Position numbers and translations under genes: made by a program
Assembly (NCBI GenBank): GCA_001970855.1
Contig: LSSN01001808.1
Coordinates: 1-10,006 of the forward strand
DNA: 10,006 bases
Direction: 5' to 3'
DNA from: Smittium culicis
Taxonomy: Eukaryota > Kickxellomycota > Harpellomycetes > Harpellales > Legeriomycetaceae
Part shown: positions 8,027-10,006 of the stretch, piece by piece
Numbering within the stretch: position 1 is the first letter of the stretch
How the letters are laid out: each line of letters opens with the position of its first letter
The notes under the pieces: model-generated
The model's database searches: none
What the model saw: only the letters and a program-made list of their open reading frames with translations
Told to the model about the DNA's origin: nothing

Positions 8027-8175
8027 CAACTATATTCAATTATTGCACTTCATTTCAGAGGTCTTAAGAATTATTGGTTTATGATATAATAACAGCAAAT
8101 AATATATGTTCTTATAAATCATAAGCGAATCAATAAATTGAAATTTTTAAAGAGTGTTGGATGGGAAAGGGTTAA

Positions 8176-9593
8176 ATGAATCTTCTATATACTAATCTAA
8201 TTTATAACAAATCGGCTTATATCTAATAGAAAGATATAAAATCCTTAGATTTCGCTACAAATTTAATTTTAATAAAATAATTTTTTATTTGTATCAATAT
8301 TTTGTAGCTAGTAATCTTAGCTTTTAACTCGATCTTTTATTTCAAAAAAATTGCACAAAATTTAAGCTAAATTACCAAAAGACTATTAATTTTTTTTTAT
8401 TTAATTTCAATTGCTAGATACTTTTATGCGCTAACTAATATTATTTATAACCAAATAAACTTGAGTAATAAAAATTAAATAATGTTAAGTCTACCTATTA
8501 ATTTTTTTTCCCTATTTATCTTTGTATAAAGAGAAAAGGTGAAAAAAAATTAAGTATATCAAGGTCAAAATATTTGCCATAACAAAATTTACCATTTTTT
8601 TTATTTCACTAGATACTCTACCTATATGATCCAAATAAAAACTGAATCATCGTATGAAATACTTAATAAAACTAAAAAAATGTCACAAGATGATGCAAAA
8701 GACCTAGATACAACGTCTGTAACAGAGTGATGAATATATCTACTACAAAGAGTCAATCACCTGAAAGTACATAAAACTTACATTAAAGAAAACTCTAAAA
8801 ATATTATTTTTGTTTTCGTTGGGGATTATGTTTTTAATAATAATATATATAATCACATGTAGTTGTACATAAAACTCGCTGATACATTCCTGGGAGTCAC
8901 ACACATGGGAATTTTTTGGGTCCCCAGTTACTGAAATAGAAAGTAGGAAAATTATTGAAAAGTGCTAAATAAAAACATGTGTTATATGACACATCTTATT
9001 TTAACGAAATGGGATATTAAGTAATCTCAAAGAAGCTGATATAAGATTATATTATCTCCAGATATATAATATCATGACTCTGTTGCTAGATCGATTAGTT
9101 TTTGATAAATAACATTTAAAAATCAAGCGACCTTAGAAAAACCACTCGATTGAATTTACATAGTTTTTATGAGCTTTTCTATCCGAAATAGACTTTCAGG
9201 TAAAACAGTTCATAATTTATAGTGCATTTAAACCTTCAAAGAAACCAGTAAAAGGCCCGAGAATCTTTAAAATTATATAAAATCTGGGTTTGAATCTAAA
9301 TAAATTTTGGAATATTTGTACGCATCTCAAGCTAATTCAAAAGGAGAACCAGCAACAAAGTTTTATAATTGGAAAGAAAATGAAACTAAGAATAGAAAAT
9401 AACGTCTTTGTACCAAACAAATCAATCATGAAAACACTAAGTAATCCCAACAGTCCAAAATAAAATTTAAAAAAAACAACTCTCTCTCTCTCTTCTACTT
9501 CGAAGAATAACAATTTGAACAGCCAATAAGATTCGATAATTTATTTTTAAAGAATTACAAGTCAATAGTTATAAACTTTACCATAGTAATTAA
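8176..9593. other. AT-rich spacer with weak coding scraps
   Basis: No supported gene. An open frame of 58 codons runs on the + strand from 8554 to a TGA at 8728-8730 and contains a protein-like stretch (MSQDDAKDLDTTSVTE). Short protein-like pieces also occur at 9221-9277 (FKPSKKPVKGPRIFKII) and 9304-9399, in different frames. They may be relics of a decayed gene or element, or chance. Confidence 0.45.
9480..9493. repeat. (CT)n microsatellite
   Basis: Seven CT units in a row, followed by a pyrimidine-rich stretch, about 100 bp before the LINE ORF1 fragment. Confidence 0.9.
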
Positions 9594-10006
9594 ATTCGCT
9601 CTCGAATACAAGGCGTAATAGAAACTAGCACTACTAGTACCCAATCACTCGACACCCGTAGCTGGGCAAAAGTGGCATCAACTAACCTGAAGCCCCCAGA
9701 GGGCATCGCCTCAGGGTATAAAAAAATTTTATATAAAAACACAAATACATATAAACCTAAATCTATCATGGAGATGGTCTCCGGTATTAAACCAAAAGCC
9801 AAAAAGATAATTTGTATGGGTGGCACACCATTTAAATTAGGATGTAGACTTAGTGAGTTTAAGGCAGACATCGATACCATCATCGAGGAGATTCTCGGCC
9901 AAATTGGAGAGATTCAATCCTGCTTTGAAATCGACAATAAAAGAAAAATTTTATTTCTAAAATTTAAAGATGAAAATAGTAAACACATAGTTAAAACAAA
10001 AGAAAT
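9594..10006 (+). CDS. LINE ORF1 / gag-like protein, 5' end (partial)
   Basis: An uninterrupted frame of 137 codons from 9594 to the window end, with G+C well above the flanking DNA. It reads as protein from its first codons (a Thr/Ser-rich start, then RSWAKVASTNLKPPEG, then IICMGGTPFKLGCRLSEFK, and a mixed charged stretch EILGQIGEIQ...EIDNKRKILFLKFKDE). The SWAKVA motif and overall layout resemble ORF1 (gag-like, RNA-binding) proteins of fungal non-LTR retrotransposons. There is a stop at 9591-9593 and no ATG before 9768, yet the protein-like reading begins at the stop, so the 5' end is probably truncated, frameshifted or started upstream in another frame. An open reading frame on the opposite strand (9590-9883) is a shadow. 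The ORF1 assignment is by eye; coding status is the firmer claim. Confidence 0.6.
   Translation, partial: MRSRIQGVIETSTTSTQSLDTRSWAKVASTNLKPPEGIASGYKKILYKNTNTYKPKSIMEMVSGIKPKAKKIICMGGTPFKLGCRLSEFKADIDTIIEEILGQIGEIQSCFEIDNKRKILFLKFKDENSKHIVKTKE

Larger units (their letters stand above)
7823..8171 (+). mobile_element. MITE copy 4, interrupted by a retrotransposon tail
   Basis: Same family and orientation as copy 2: left end accttttt-acgggcggtag, then gatctacctaatatagc; right end gagtgttggatgggaaaggg. Flanks are TTAT (7819-7822) and TTAA (8172-8175). The interior after the insertion follows copy 2 closely (AGCAAATAATA, GAATCAAT, TTTTTAAAGAGTGTTGGA). Total length is 349 bp; subtracting the 148-bp insert and one 11-bp duplication leaves 190 bp, identical to copy 2. 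Confidence 0.82.

Noticed and set aside
9221..9399. Protein-like pieces at 9221-9277 and 9304-9399 as a frameshifted gene
   Set aside because: The pieces are 19 and 32 codons in different frames with stops between, and no family is recognisable.
9590..9883. 97-aa open frame on the minus strand
   Set aside because: It is antisense to the protein-like ORF1 frame, which is longer, open to the window end and has a more natural residue mix.
1..10006. tRNA, rRNA and CRISPR features
   Set aside because: Candidate TTCGAA/TTCAAA sites were inspected and none has the flanking stems of a tRNA; there is no rRNA-like conserved stretch and no regularly spaced repeat.

Overview
The window is a stretch of AT-rich nuclear DNA from a eukaryote, most likely a fungus. 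It carries two spliced, single-copy-type genes with short introns (81, 101 and 109 bp; GT...AG). They are embedded in long AT-rich spacers and in debris of non-LTR retrotransposons and small DNA transposons. The retroelement style and the sequence of the cdc37 and mis14-like genes suggest an early-diverging fungus; Harpellales/Smittium-like is my guess, not proven. No bacterial-type operons, RNA genes or CRISPR arrays were seen.

Layout. 1-954: the 3' end of a LINE reverse-transcriptase ORF on the + strand, broken by one in-frame stop, followed by a probable short 3' UTR. 1051-2213: AT-rich spacer. 2214-2862: a cluster of three ~190-bp MITEs of one family (TTAA target sites, CCCTTT-type terminal inverted repeats, piggyBac-like); the first two face each other and the third shares a TTAA with the second. 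3357-4924: CDC37, the Hsp90 co-chaperone, in three exons (461 aa). 4925-5281: an AT-rich open frame that continues in the same frame directly after the CDC37 stop. 5940-6993: a two-exon gene (314 aa) that looks like the Mis14/Nsl1 subunit of the kinetochore MIND/Mis12 complex. 7692-7822: a small inverted-repeat element. 7823-8171: a fourth copy of the MITE, itself interrupted by a 148-bp, 5'-truncated LINE tail with a poly(A) tract and an 11-12 bp target-site duplication. 8176-9593: spacer with small protein-like scraps. 9594-10006: the beginning of a LINE ORF1 (gag-like) protein, running off the window.

The two host genes are on the same strand, about 1 kb apart, each with its own spacer, and are functionally unrelated (kinase chaperoning versus chromosome segregation). 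The rest is a record of transposition: a previously unlabelled family of TTAA-flanked MITEs with at least four copies here, tandem reuse of TTAA sites, and a datable nested insertion (LINE into MITE). I found no convincing novel multi-gene system. The MITE family, the nested insertion and the unexplained open frame after CDC37 are the points most worth a second look.
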